Assembly: GCF_003319125.1 (NCBI RefSeq) | Contig: NZ_QOHG01000021.1 | Span: 22,827 to 86,826 of the forward strand | Source of the DNA: Blastococcus sp. TF02A-26 | GTDB taxonomy: Bacteria > Actinomycetota > Actinomycetes > Mycobacteriales > Geodermatophilaceae | Length of the DNA stretch: 64,000 bases | Direction: 5' to 3' | Part shown: piece by piece, positions 54,902 through 64,000 of the stretch | Position numbering within the stretch: position 1 is the stretch's first letter | How the letters are laid out: every line of letters starts with the position of its first letter | Program-made: the position numbers and the translations under genes | The notes under the pieces: generated by a model | Told to the model about the DNA's origin: nothing | Databases searched by the model: none | Seen by the model: the letters and a program-made list of their open reading frames with translations, nothing else

Positions 54902-54941
54902 CGGCGCCCGGGACCGCGGCATGTCGCGGTCCCGGGCGCCG
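54902..54941 (-). terminator. Terminator of the ECF sigma/anti-sigma genes
   Basis: Perfect 17-base arms (54902-54918 and 54925-54941) with a 6-base loop, 4 bases downstream of the anti-sigma-like gene's stop on the minus strand. Confidence 0.85.
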
Positions 54942-54945
54942 TCGG

Positions 54946-56097
54946 TCACGGCGTGTAGGTGATCTGCTCCGCGACCCGGAGCACCTGGTCCCGGGTGAGG
55001 ACCGGCGGGGCCAGGAGCCAGAACACCCGGCCGTCGGGGATCTGGCCGGCGACCAGCCACGTGTCCGGCTCGCCGTCGACGGCGAGCCCGACCAGCGCCG
55101 GCAACCCCTGCACCGTCACCTGCTCGGCCGGCGCGGCCAGTGCTCTGCCCTCGAACAGGTCCCCGAGGGGGACGGTCCCTCCGGGCAGTCCCTGGAGACT
55201 GACCCGCAGCGGGGGCTGGGCGGGGTCGGTGTCACTGACGAGATCCAGGCTGCGGCTCTCCTCGTACCCGCCCACCGTCCAGCCGGCCGGTGCCAGTCCG
55301 AACCCCAGGCCGAGCGGCTGCGGCCGGTCGACGACGGACCCCGCCACCGCGACCACGGCGTCGGGGTTCCCGTAGGAGCCCTCGCCGAGGACCGCGACCC
55401 AGCGGCCGTCACCGCGTTCGACGACGAGCGTGACGTATCCGTCGCCCTCCACCAGCTCCGCCGGTGCCCCCCCGACCGACAGCTCCACAGCCGGACCTCC
55501 CGGGTCGTTCCACACCGTGTCCGGCAGGTCCCGGGGATCGGCCGCGACGAGGTCGACGAGCACCCGGCCGTCGTCGGCGGTGTAGTCGGCGAGGTACTCG
55601 ACCGGTCCGCCGCCGTAGTACTCCATGCCGCCGCGCATGCTGAAGGCCGGCGTCAGCCCCTCGGGCGCGGGATCGAGGGAGAACGGGAAGGCCACCTCCT
55701 CCGCGGCGACCAGCTCGATCCCGCCGGCAGGATCCGACGACGGCGCGCTGGTGGTGGACGGCGTCGCGACCTCACCCCTGTCCGACGCCCCGTCGGAGGT
55801 GACGACGACCGCCGCCGTCCAGGCCGCGGCCACCACGACCACCGCCGCCCCGACGCCGAGCACGGTGCGACGGGTCGACCGCCGCCGTCCGCGGTCCTCC
55901 CGGGCGTCGGCGACGAGCTGGCGCGCGGCGATCACCGAGGCCGGCTCGTCGGCGGGGAGGTCCGCGACGAGCGCGAGGCCCGCGTCGGCGTCGGCGGTGA
56001 AGTGCGCGAGGAACCCCTCGGGCAGCGGCGGCAGGTCCGCATCGGAGACGCCGCGGGCGGCGGCGAGCCGGTCGTCCAGGTCCCGGTCACTGATCAC
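54946..56097 (-). CDS. Membrane protein paired with ECF sigma factor, putative anti-sigma factor
   Basis: 383 residues: a cytoplasmic N-terminus of about 75 residues (ISDRDLDDRLAAARGVSDAD), one membrane helix (TVLGVGAAVVVVAAAWTAAV) and an extracytoplasmic domain of about 270 residues with no family I recognise. The layout, and its overlap with the upstream sigma gene by about 10 bases, is that of a membrane anti-sigma factor, but no zinc-binding anti-sigma motif is visible. Start near 56097. Confidence in the role is modest. Confidence 0.65.
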   Translation of the reverse strand: MISDRDLDDRLAAARGVSDADLPPLPEGFLAHFTADADAGLALVADLPADEPASVIAARQLVADAREDRGRRRSTRRTVLGVGAAVVVVAAAWTAAVVVTSDGASDRGEVATPSTTSAPSSDPAGGIELVAAEEVAFPFSLDPAPEGLTPAFSMRGGMEYYGGGPVEYLADYTADDGRVLVDLVAADPRDLPDTVWNDPGGPAVELSVGGAPAELVEGDGYVTLVVERGDGRWVAVLGEGSYGNPDAVVAVAGSVVDRPQPLGLGFGLAPAGWTVGGYEESRSLDLVSDTDPAQPPLRVSLQGLPGGTVPLGDLFEGRALAAPAEQVTVQGLPALVGLAVDGEPDTWLVAGQIPDGRVFWLLAPPVLTRDQVLRVAEQITYTP

Positions 56098-56653
56098 GGT
56101 CGTCCTCCTCCGTCGTGCCGTTCGGGTCGAGTTCAGCGCGCAACCGGGCCCGCGCCCGGTGCAGCCGGACGCGCGCCGCGCCCGGGGTCAGGCCGAGGGC
56201 GATGGCCGCCTCGGCCGGGGTCAGGCCCTCCCAGGCGACGAGCGTGACGAGTTCCCGGTCCTCGGCCGACAGCCGCCCGAGGGCGTCGGCCAGCTCCCGG
56301 GTCCCGGCGCGTCCCTCGGAGAGCGCGACGGGGTCGGGCAGCGGCGTCCCGGCGAACGCCTCGGCCAGCCGCTGCCCGAGCCGCCCGGCCCGCCGTCGAC
56401 TCCGCGCCGCGTTGGCCACGCAGAGCCGGGCGATGCCGAACAGCCAGGGCCGCACCTCCGCGGCGTCGGCGGGCAGGTCGCCGCGCCGGCGCCAGGCGAC
56501 GGCGAAGGTCTCCGCGACGACGTCGAAGGCGTCCTCCCGGGAGGCGCAGCGCCGCAGGGCGTAGCCGAGGACGGCGCTGCCGCTGGTCCGGTAGGCCTCC
56601 TCGAAGCGGTCGTCGACGAGCGGGTCGGGAGGCGGTGGGGGCTGCCCTCGCAT
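56087..56653 (-). CDS. ECF-type RNA polymerase sigma factor
   Basis: 188 residues (or 191 from GTG 56662). Region 2 (about 20-85): EEAYRTSGSAVLGYALRRCA, FDVVAETFAVAWRRR, VRPWLFGIARLCVANAARSR. Region 4 (about 120-175): ALGRLSAEDRELVTLVAWEG, PAEAAIALGLTPGAARVRLH. No ribosome binding site distinguishes the starts. It directs RNA polymerase to its own regulon, probably released by the coupled membrane protein downstream. Target promoters were not identified. Confidence 0.88.
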   Translation of the reverse strand: MRGQPPPPPDPLVDDRFEEAYRTSGSAVLGYALRRCASREDAFDVVAETFAVAWRRRGDLPADAAEVRPWLFGIARLCVANAARSRRRAGRLGQRLAEAFAGTPLPDPVALSEGRAGTRELADALGRLSAEDRELVTLVAWEGLTPAEAAIALGLTPGAARVRLHRARARLRAELDPNGTTEEDDRDQ

Positions 56654-56713
56654 GGCGATCACACACTCACATGTCCGGTCGCGCCCGGGCGTTACAGCCC
56701 CGCCCCCTCCGCC

Positions 56714-57853
56714 TCATCCGCCCCGCGCGCCGGCTGCCACCGGGGCCGGCTCCGGGAAGGAGCGGTCACCGAACAGGACCCGGCGGGCCGCCGCCCGGCC
56801 CACGCGCGTGCGCAGGAGCGCGAACCCGGCCGACGCCATCGCCGGCGAGCGCACCTGGGCGAGGCCGGAGCGCAGCAGGAGCCGCCCGCGGAAGCGTGCC
56901 CTCAGCGCCGCCCCGTCGTAGGCGGCGAGCGGATCGGGCCGGCCGGTGCGGAGCGCCTCGTCGAGGACGGCGGCGGCGTGCCGGGACAGCCGCAGGCACG
57001 GGTCGAGCCCACCGGCGGTCAGCGGGGAGACGGCGCCCGCGGCGTCGCCCACCAGCAGACCCTCGGCGCAGCCGATCCGCCGCAGCAGACCGCCGACGGG
57101 GATCGGTCCGCCCCGCCGCTCGACGTGCTCCGGCCGGTCGGCCGGGACCCCGGGCGCCGCCGCGGCGAACCGGTCCAGCGCCGCCCGCATGCCGTCGGGG
57201 AACCGCGAGGCGTAGCCGGCGACGCCGACGTGGGCGTGCCGGCCGTCGTCCACCACCCACGCGAGGTAACCCGGCGCGAGCGAGGGGTCCAGCACGCAGG
57301 AGAAGGTCGGCGGACCGGTCGGGCCGGACACGGCGAAGACCTCCTCCGCCCCCACGATCAGCTCACGGTTGCGGTCGAGCCCGAGGTCGCGCGCCACCCG
57401 GGAGCGGGCGCCGTCCGCGCCGACGACGAACCGCGCCCGCACCCGCACCCGCCCGGCCGGCCCCTCCAGGAGGGAGACGCCGCCGCTGCGGCCCGCATAG
57501 CGCGTGCCCAGCGCGAGCCGCACGCCGGCGTCGACCGCCTCCCGCGCCTGACCCAGGTAGAGCGGACCCATGTCGCCGACGCGGAACTCGTCGCGGTCGC
57601 TGTCCAGCGTCACCGGTCGGCGCCGGTCCGGCGGGTACAGCACCACCCGCCGGATCGGCGGCCCCAGGTGCTCGGGGGCCAGAGGGAAGTCGTCGAGGGT
57701 CCGGCGGACGAAGATCCCGGTCGTGCGGATCGCCCCGTCGAGGGCGCGGCGCCGCTCGACCAGCAGCACCTCGTGCCCGTTCCGGGCCAGCAGGGTGGCG
57801 GTGTGCAGGCCGGCGAGCCCGGCGCCGACGACCATCACGTCGACGTCGTTCAC
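56714..57853 (-). CDS. FAD-dependent oxidoreductase, geranylgeranyl-reductase-like
   Basis: 379 residues. N-terminal Rossmann motif VMVVGAGLAGLHTATLLARN, the FAD-contacting GADGARSRVARDLGL and GDAAGAVSPLTAGGLDPCLR belong to the para-hydroxybenzoate hydroxylase/geranylgeranyl reductase superfamily. The substrate is unknown; lipid or quinone reduction is plausible. GTG at 57853 overlaps the stop of the preceding Xre gene (GTGA), making an unexpected coupled set with DUF2975 and Xre genes. Confidence 0.82.
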   Translation of the reverse strand: MNDVDVMVVGAGLAGLHTATLLARNGHEVLLVERRRALDGAIRTTGIFVRRTLDDFPLAPEHLGPPIRRVVLYPPDRRRPVTLDSDRDEFRVGDMGPLYLGQAREAVDAGVRLALGTRYAGRSGGVSLLEGPAGRVRVRARFVVGADGARSRVARDLGLDRNRELIVGAEEVFAVSGPTGPPTFSCVLDPSLAPGYLAWVVDDGRHAHVGVAGYASRFPDGMRAALDRFAAAAPGVPADRPEHVERRGGPIPVGGLLRRIGCAEGLLVGDAAGAVSPLTAGGLDPCLRLSRHAAAVLDEALRTGRPDPLAAYDGAALRARFRGRLLLRSGLAQVRSPAMASAGFALLRTRVGRAAARRVLFGDRSFPEPAPVAAGARGG

Positions 57854-58089
57854 CGTGGCGGCGCGGGGACGGGGGCCTCGTCGGGATCCGGCACCCACTC
57901 CAGCAGGTCGCCGGGTTGGCACTCCAGCACCCGGCACATCGCCTCGAGCGTGCTGAACCGGACCGCCTTCGCGCGGCCGTTCTTGAGCACCGCCACGTTG
58001 GCTGGGGTGAGCCCGACCCGCTCCGCGAACTCCCCCACGCTCATCTTGCGGCGGGCGAGCTCGACGTCGATGCGGACGACGATGGCCAT
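57850..58089 (-). CDS. Xre-family HTH regulator (DUF2975 partner)
   Basis: 79 residues. The HTH is SVGEFAERVGLTPANVAVLK followed by NGRAKAVRFSTLEAMCRVLECQPGDLLEW, the Cro/YozG pattern. Genes of this kind usually sit directly after a DUF2975 membrane protein, as here, and the two are thought to act together. ATG at 58089 overlaps the DUF2975 stop. Likely binds the 19-base palindrome upstream of the pair. Confidence 0.85.
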   Translation of the reverse strand: MAIVVRIDVELARRKMSVGEFAERVGLTPANVAVLKNGRAKAVRFSTLEAMCRVLECQPGDLLEWVPDPDEAPVPAPPR

Positions 58090-58583
58090 CAGATGACCGC
58101 TTCCATGTCCGTCCGCAGCGTGGTGGCCTGCCGCAGCAGCGCCCGCATCACCACGAGCAGCAGCCCGACGACGGCGCCGATGAGCAGCAGCACCAGCAGC
58201 AGCGCGAACAGGCCGGCGTCGTCGCTGACGTCGTCGACGATGAAGTAGTAGGAGCAGACCCACGCGCCCAGCAGCATCACCCAGCCCGTGGCGACCGCCC
58301 GGACGATGGCGTTCACCCACGGCAGTGCCGCCGCGCTGAAGATGCGGTCGTCGGTGACGAGGGTCAGCAGGTACCAGGTGCAGACGACGACGACCTGGAC
58401 GCACACCAGGCCGAGCACCGAGACCGCCAGCATCGTGCCCCGCACCACCGACTGCTCCAGCGACGGGTCGGCGATGTCCGGCAGCATCTCCGGGAGGGCC
58501 CAGACCTGGGCGGCCACCAGGGCCAGGATCACCACGACCAGCAGGACCCGGAGCGGCAGGACCACACGACGTATCCGCGACAT
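58089..58583 (-). CDS. DUF2975 membrane protein
   Basis: 164 residues with four predicted membrane helices (LRVLLVVVILALVAAQVWAL, GLVCVQVVVVCTWYLLTLV and two more near the C-terminus). The DUF2975 family is of unknown function and is almost always paired with a small Xre regulator, as here. ATG at 58583, 23 bases downstream of a 19-base palindrome. Confidence 0.85.
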   Translation of the reverse strand: MSRIRRVVLPLRVLLVVVILALVAAQVWALPEMLPDIADPSLEQSVVRGTMLAVSVLGLVCVQVVVVCTWYLLTLVTDDRIFSAAALPWVNAIVRAVATGWVMLLGAWVCSYYFIVDDVSDDAGLFALLLVLLLIGAVVGLLLVVMRALLRQATTLRTDMEAVI

Positions 58584-58605
58584 GCACCGACTCTCGCGAG
58601 GTCTC

Positions 58606-58624
58606 TATCGATTGTCAATCGATA
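58606..58624 (-). promoter_or_regulatory. 19-base palindromic operator upstream of the DUF2975 gene
   Basis: TATCGATTG-T-CAATCGATA is a perfect palindrome with a one-base centre, unusually AT-rich for this genome. It is the probable binding site of the Xre protein encoded downstream. TATCGA/TCGATA cores are also typical of GntR/PadR operators, so another regulator is possible. Confidence 0.7.
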
Positions 58625-58719
58625 GCCACCGCGTGTCGGTAGATCGAGGGAACCCTCCACGCCATGGTAGGTGAGAAAGGCGGTCCCGGCGGGGCCCCGG
58701 ACACGGCACGATCACCGCC

Positions 58720-59166
58720 GTGAGCAGCACGCCCGCCGACCAGCGCCTGCGCGACCTCGCCCGGCTGCGCCGCGTCCGCGACCGCATCGACCGGGAGTAC
58801 GCCCAGCCGCTGGACGTCGAGGCGCTGGCCTGCGGCGCGCACATGTCGGCCGGCCACCTGAGCCGGGAGTTCAAGCGCGCCTACGGCGAGTCCCCGTACT
58901 CCTACGTCATGACGCGGCGGATCGAGCGCGCCATGGCCCTGCTGCAGCGCGGCGACCTCAGCGTCACCGAGGTGTGCTTCGCCGTCGGCTGCTCCTCGCT
59001 GGGCACGTTCAGCACCCGCTTCACCGAGCTGGTCGGGATGTCGCCCAGCGCCTACCGCCGCGAGCGGGCGCAGGTGACGCAGGGGCTGCCGCCGTGCGTG
59101 GCCAAGCAGGTCGCGCGACCGGTCAGGAATCGAGAAGCACCCGGCACAGCGCCGTCCCTAGCGTGA
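58720..59166 (+). CDS. AraC-family DNA-binding protein (HTH domain only)
   Basis: 148 residues with a double HTH: DVEALACGAHMSAGHLSREF and SVTEVCFAVGCSSLGTFSTR, ending in the AraC signature FTELVGMSPSAYRRER. There is no separate ligand-binding domain, but a C-terminal tail of about 30 residues with one cysteine (LPPCVAKQVAR). GTG at 58720. It precedes a VOC protein by a few bases and a UvrA-like protein, an arrangement I recall from other actinobacteria. Confidence 0.85.
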   Translation: MSSTPADQRLRDLARLRRVRDRIDREYAQPLDVEALACGAHMSAGHLSREFKRAYGESPYSYVMTRRIERAMALLQRGDLSVTEVCFAVGCSSLGTFSTRFTELVGMSPSAYRRERAQVTQGLPPCVAKQVARPVRNREAPGTAPSLA

Positions 59167-59171
59167 TCACC

Positions 59172-59587
59172 ATGACCACCTCGGACGTCACCATCCACCA
59201 GACCTTCCTCCCCACCGGCGACCCGGAGGCCTCGCTCGCGTTCTACCGCGACGTCGTCGGCTTCGAGGTCCGCCTCGACGTCGGCCAGGGCCAGATGCGC
59301 TGGATCACCGTGGGCCCCGCCGGCGGTTCCGGCACCTCCGTCGTGCTGCACCCCCCGGCCGCCGACCCCGGCGTCACCGACGAGGAGCGCCGCACGATCG
59401 CCGAGATGATGGCGAAGGGGACCTACGCCAGCCTGATCCTCGCGACGAAGGACCTCGACGCCGTCTTCGAGCGGATGCAGGCCCGCGGCGGCGAGGTGGT
59501 TCAGGAACCGGTCGCTCAGCCGTACGGTGTACGGGACTGCGCCTTCCGCGATCCCGCCGGGAACATGATCCGCATCCAGGAGGTCCC

Positions 59588-59591
<4 letters not shown>
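59172..59591 (+). CDS. VOC-family (glyoxalase-fold) protein
   Basis: 139 residues, paired beta-alpha-beta-beta-beta modules (TFLPTGDPEASLAFYRDVVG, DLDAVFERMQARGGEVVQEP, RDCAFRDPAGNMIRIQEVP). The C-terminal D-P-A-G-N is the usual metal-side turn. Such proteins are resistance determinants, epimerases or dioxygenases; substrate unknown. The ATG at 59172 is favoured over GTG 59163. It overlaps the UvrA-like gene by 4 bases. Confidence 0.8.
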
Positions 59592-61978
<2,387 letters not shown>

Positions 61979-62009
61979 CCGCCGCGCACCGCTCGCCGCT
62001 CGCCGCTCG

Positions 62010-63377
62010 CTAGACGGCCGCGGCGACCAGACTGGCGACCAGGACCAGCGGCAGCGAGACCACGGCTCCGAGCGAGGTCGCCGCCGTCAGGGTCTTGAGG
62101 CTGCCCTTGGTCGAGAGGTCGAGCAGCGTGCTGAACATCCAGAAGAAGTTGCTGTTCACGTGCAGCGCGAACATCGCGCCCGAGGCGATGGCCAGCGCGA
62201 TGACGACGGGGTCGACGCCGAGCGAGCCGACGATCGGCGAGATGATGCCCGCCGCGGTGATCGCCGCGACCGACACCGACCCGATCGCGAAGTGCAGCAC
62301 CGCGGCGATGAACCACGCCAGCAGGATGCTCAGGATCACCGGCGCGCTCTCGTCGGCGGAGAACAGGTCGACGAGCGTCTCCTCCATGCCGCTCTCGGCG
62401 ATGACGGCGCCGAGCGACCCGCCGACGCCGGTCACGAGCAGGATCTCGCCGGTCGTGCGGAAGCCGCGGGTGAGGACGTCGCCGACGCCGTCCGCGCCCA
62501 GCGAGGGCCGGACCATGGCGAAGGCGATGAGCAGCCCGACGAACAGGGCGATGTTGGCGTCGCCGAGGAAGGTGACGACCGGGTTGGAGACCTCGGCGAC
62601 GTCGAGGATCGCCCCGGTGGCGATCAGCACCAGCGGCACGAGGATCGGCAGCAGCCGCACCCCCAGCGGCAGGCGGGCGGCGCGCTCGGCCCGCGGGGCG
62701 TCCTCGCTCTCGTCCTGGGCGGCGCCCTCCCCGGGAACCGCGTCCTGGTCGAGATCGCTCGCGTCGTCCCAGTAGCGCCGTCCCAGCAGCAGGCGGAAGA
62801 GGAAGGTCGTGATCAGGGCGGTGGCCAGGCCGATGGGCAGCCCGTAGAGCAGGTAGGTGCCCAGGGGGACGTCCATGAGCCCGGCGATGGCGACCGCGGC
62901 CAGGCCCGGGACGACGAAGACGTAGCCGGAGAAGATGCCGATCCCCATCGCGCCGGCGAGCCACGGCAGCCCGATGCGCCGGTCGACGGCCGGCGCCGAC
63001 TCCTTCGCCATCGGCGCCGCCAGGACCACCTGCACGTCGACGTAGATGGACGGGAAGATCGTCGACAGCGCACCGGAGATGGCGTACGGCAGGCGTCGGC
63101 CGACCTTCCGGGCCAGGATCGCCACCAGGTCGTCGAAGGTGCCCATCGAGTGCAGCAGGGCACCGATCAGCACGCCGAAGCCGATGAGCAGGCCGACCTC
63201 GGCCATGATCTCGCCGAACCCGCCGGTGATCTGGTCCACCGTGCCCTGCGCGCCCAGGCCGGTGACGAGCCCGAGGTACACGCACGCCACCAGCAGCGAG
63301 ATGACCGGGTCGACCTTGAACCTGATGATGAGGACGATCGCGCCCAGGATCGCGATGGCGGCGTGCAGGATCTCCAC
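62010..63377 (-). CDS. GntP-family gluconate/organic-acid permease
   Basis: 455 residues with about twelve hydrophobic segments. The GALSTIFPSIYVDVQVVLAA and HVNSNFFWMFSTLLDLST segments and the final VSLPLVLVASL fit the GntP/gluconate:H+ symporter family. A hydrophilic loop near residues 205-230 carries many Asp/Glu. No kinase or regulator is adjacent, so the substrate may be gluconate, another sugar acid or a different organic anion. GTG at 63377. Converges with the UvrA-like gene. Confidence 0.85.
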   Translation of the reverse strand: MEILHAAIAILGAIVLIIRFKVDPVISLLVACVYLGLVTGLGAQGTVDQITGGFGEIMAEVGLLIGFGVLIGALLHSMGTFDDLVAILARKVGRRLPYAISGALSTIFPSIYVDVQVVLAAPMAKESAPAVDRRIGLPWLAGAMGIGIFSGYVFVVPGLAAVAIAGLMDVPLGTYLLYGLPIGLATALITTFLFRLLLGRRYWDDASDLDQDAVPGEGAAQDESEDAPRAERAARLPLGVRLLPILVPLVLIATGAILDVAEVSNPVVTFLGDANIALFVGLLIAFAMVRPSLGADGVGDVLTRGFRTTGEILLVTGVGGSLGAVIAESGMEETLVDLFSADESAPVILSILLAWFIAAVLHFAIGSVSVAAITAAGIISPIVGSLGVDPVVIALAIASGAMFALHVNSNFFWMFSTLLDLSTKGSLKTLTAATSLGAVVSLPLVLVASLVAAAV

Positions 63378-63445
63378 GAAGGGTTCCGATCTGTGGGGCC
63401 GGTGACGCGCCCCACGCTATGGGACCCACCTCCCGCCGCTGTCGG

Positions 63446-63805
63446 TCAGTCCGGGCCGTGGGGATGGCTGAGGTCGTAGGCGCGCGAGACCTTCGCGGGG
63501 ACGACCGTTCTCCAGGCGTCGACGACCAGCTCGCGGGCCTCAGAGGGCTCCAGCGCAGCGAGGTCTGCGTGGACCCAGTTGAAGCGCATGTCCGACGCCG
63601 CCGGCAGCTGGAAGCGGTCCGGATCGCCCTGGACGAGCGCCGCCCGCTCCTCCTTGGGGAACGCGAAGCCGTTCACCCTCTCGTCGGGGGAGAACGCCAC
63701 GTAGACGATCTGCCCGACGCGGAACTTCAGCCGGCCCCGGACGTACACCGGGTACGAGCGCTCCAGCTCCGTCCCCAGCGACCGGACGTCGTCGATCACC
63801 GCCAT
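63446..63805 (-). CDS. MmcQ/YjbR-family DNA-binding protein
   Basis: 119 residues of the YjbR fold (DUF419): ELERSYPVYVRGRLKFRVG, FAFPKEERAALVQGDPDRFQ and FNWVHADLAALEPSEARELV. Structures of this family suggest double-stranded-DNA binding, but the role is not known. ATG at 63805 with GGAGG 7 bases upstream; the longer frame is not used. Confidence 0.85.
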   Translation of the reverse strand: MAVIDDVRSLGTELERSYPVYVRGRLKFRVGQIVYVAFSPDERVNGFAFPKEERAALVQGDPDRFQLPAASDMRFNWVHADLAALEPSEARELVVDAWRTVVPAKVSRAYDLSHPHGPD

Positions 63806-64000
63806 GCTCGGACCTCCGCATCCCGCACACGGGGATCGACCGGGAGAGCGGGCCGGACTCATCGCGAGTGGGCCTGTCCAGCTTCGGTTGATGCTTGACG
63901 GAGCTACGTCGGTTGATCCTTGACGCTCAGGACGTCGTTCGTTGGATCGATGCCCGCTTCTTGCGGACCTCCCCTCGGCTGGTGCGGGCGACGGTCTTGG
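63806..64000. other. Right-edge region with 16-base direct repeats, possible element boundary
   Basis: CGGTTGATGCTTGACG (63885-63900) and CGGTTGATCCTTGACG (63910-63925) differ at one base. To their right a minus-strand frame from the edge ends at 63927 after 23 codons (AAG ... GEVRKKRASIQRTT), which could be the tail of a gene cut by the window. Direct repeats next to a gene end are typical of an insertion-sequence margin, but no transposase motif is visible. Confidence 0.3.

Overview
The window is very GC-rich actinobacterial chromosome with strong third-position GC bias, many GTG starts and frequent ATGA/GTGA stop-start overlaps. GlnR, mycothiol synthase (MshD), an LmeA-type lipid-binding protein, an M. 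tuberculosis-type PhoPR pair, mycobacterial-style CadI/ArsI, DUF2795 and many acyl-CoA dehydrogenases point to a soil or rock actinomycete. Geodermatophilaceae (Blastococcus, Geodermatophilus, Modestobacter) is my best guess; it is inference, not a database result. I saw no rRNA, tRNA, CRISPR array, prophage or complete insertion sequence. A 16-bp direct repeat and a possible gene tail at the right edge may be the margin of a mobile element.

Layout. 1-8 kb: a thioredoxin-like gene (cut by the window edge), an LmeA-like protein and a membrane protein run leftward. glnR, mshD and the phosphate operon pstSCAB run rightward; pstS has a clear PHO box and is followed by a strong intercistronic hairpin. 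8-12 kb: an arsenic island with acr3, three tandem low-molecular-weight arsenate reductase genes (one only a 42-codon remnant), two ArsR repressors and an ArsI/CadI-like dioxygenase, with recognisable palindromic operators. 12-16 kb: a LytR-CpsA-Psr protein, a coiled-coil protein built on 14-residue repeats, and small DUF2795 and DUF2945 proteins. 16-24 kb: siderophore-interacting reductase, PhoPR-like two-component system, hotdog thioesterase, and the sulfate-activation genes cysQ-cysD-cysN with an overlapping CynX/NimT-type exporter. 24-31 kb: cytochrome P450, a 54-aa acidic protein, an RsbW-like ATPase and a small HTH protein separated by GTTGCATGC-type palindromes, and HrpA helicase.

31-46 kb: MarR-DHA2 transporter, alcohol dehydrogenase with a small partner, acyl-CoA dehydrogenase, second DHA2 transporter, YihY protein, hemerythrin protein, glutaryl-CoA-dehydrogenase-like enzyme, class II aldolase, and an overlapping polyhydroxyalkanoate synthase/depolymerase pair. 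46-54 kb: a frameshifted zinc metallopeptidase, a GGDEF-EAL protein, enoyl-CoA isomerase, argG preceded by tandem ARG-box-like palindromes, and two paralogous proteins of unknown function. 55-64 kb: ECF sigma factor with putative anti-sigma protein, a coupled DUF2975/Xre/flavin-reductase set, an AraC-VOC-UvrA-like module, a GntP permease and a YjbR-type protein.

Most genes have recognisable families. The least explained parts are: a family of small membrane and soluble proteins sharing an SSTARYE motif or a common C-terminal domain (37.2, 52.8 and 53.6 kb); the ATPase/palindrome/HTH module at 26-27 kb; the 14-residue-repeat protein at 14.2 kb; and several perfect long inverted repeats. No wholly new multi-gene system can be demonstrated from sequence alone. 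Two minus-strand genes carry single frameshifts that may be real or assembly errors.
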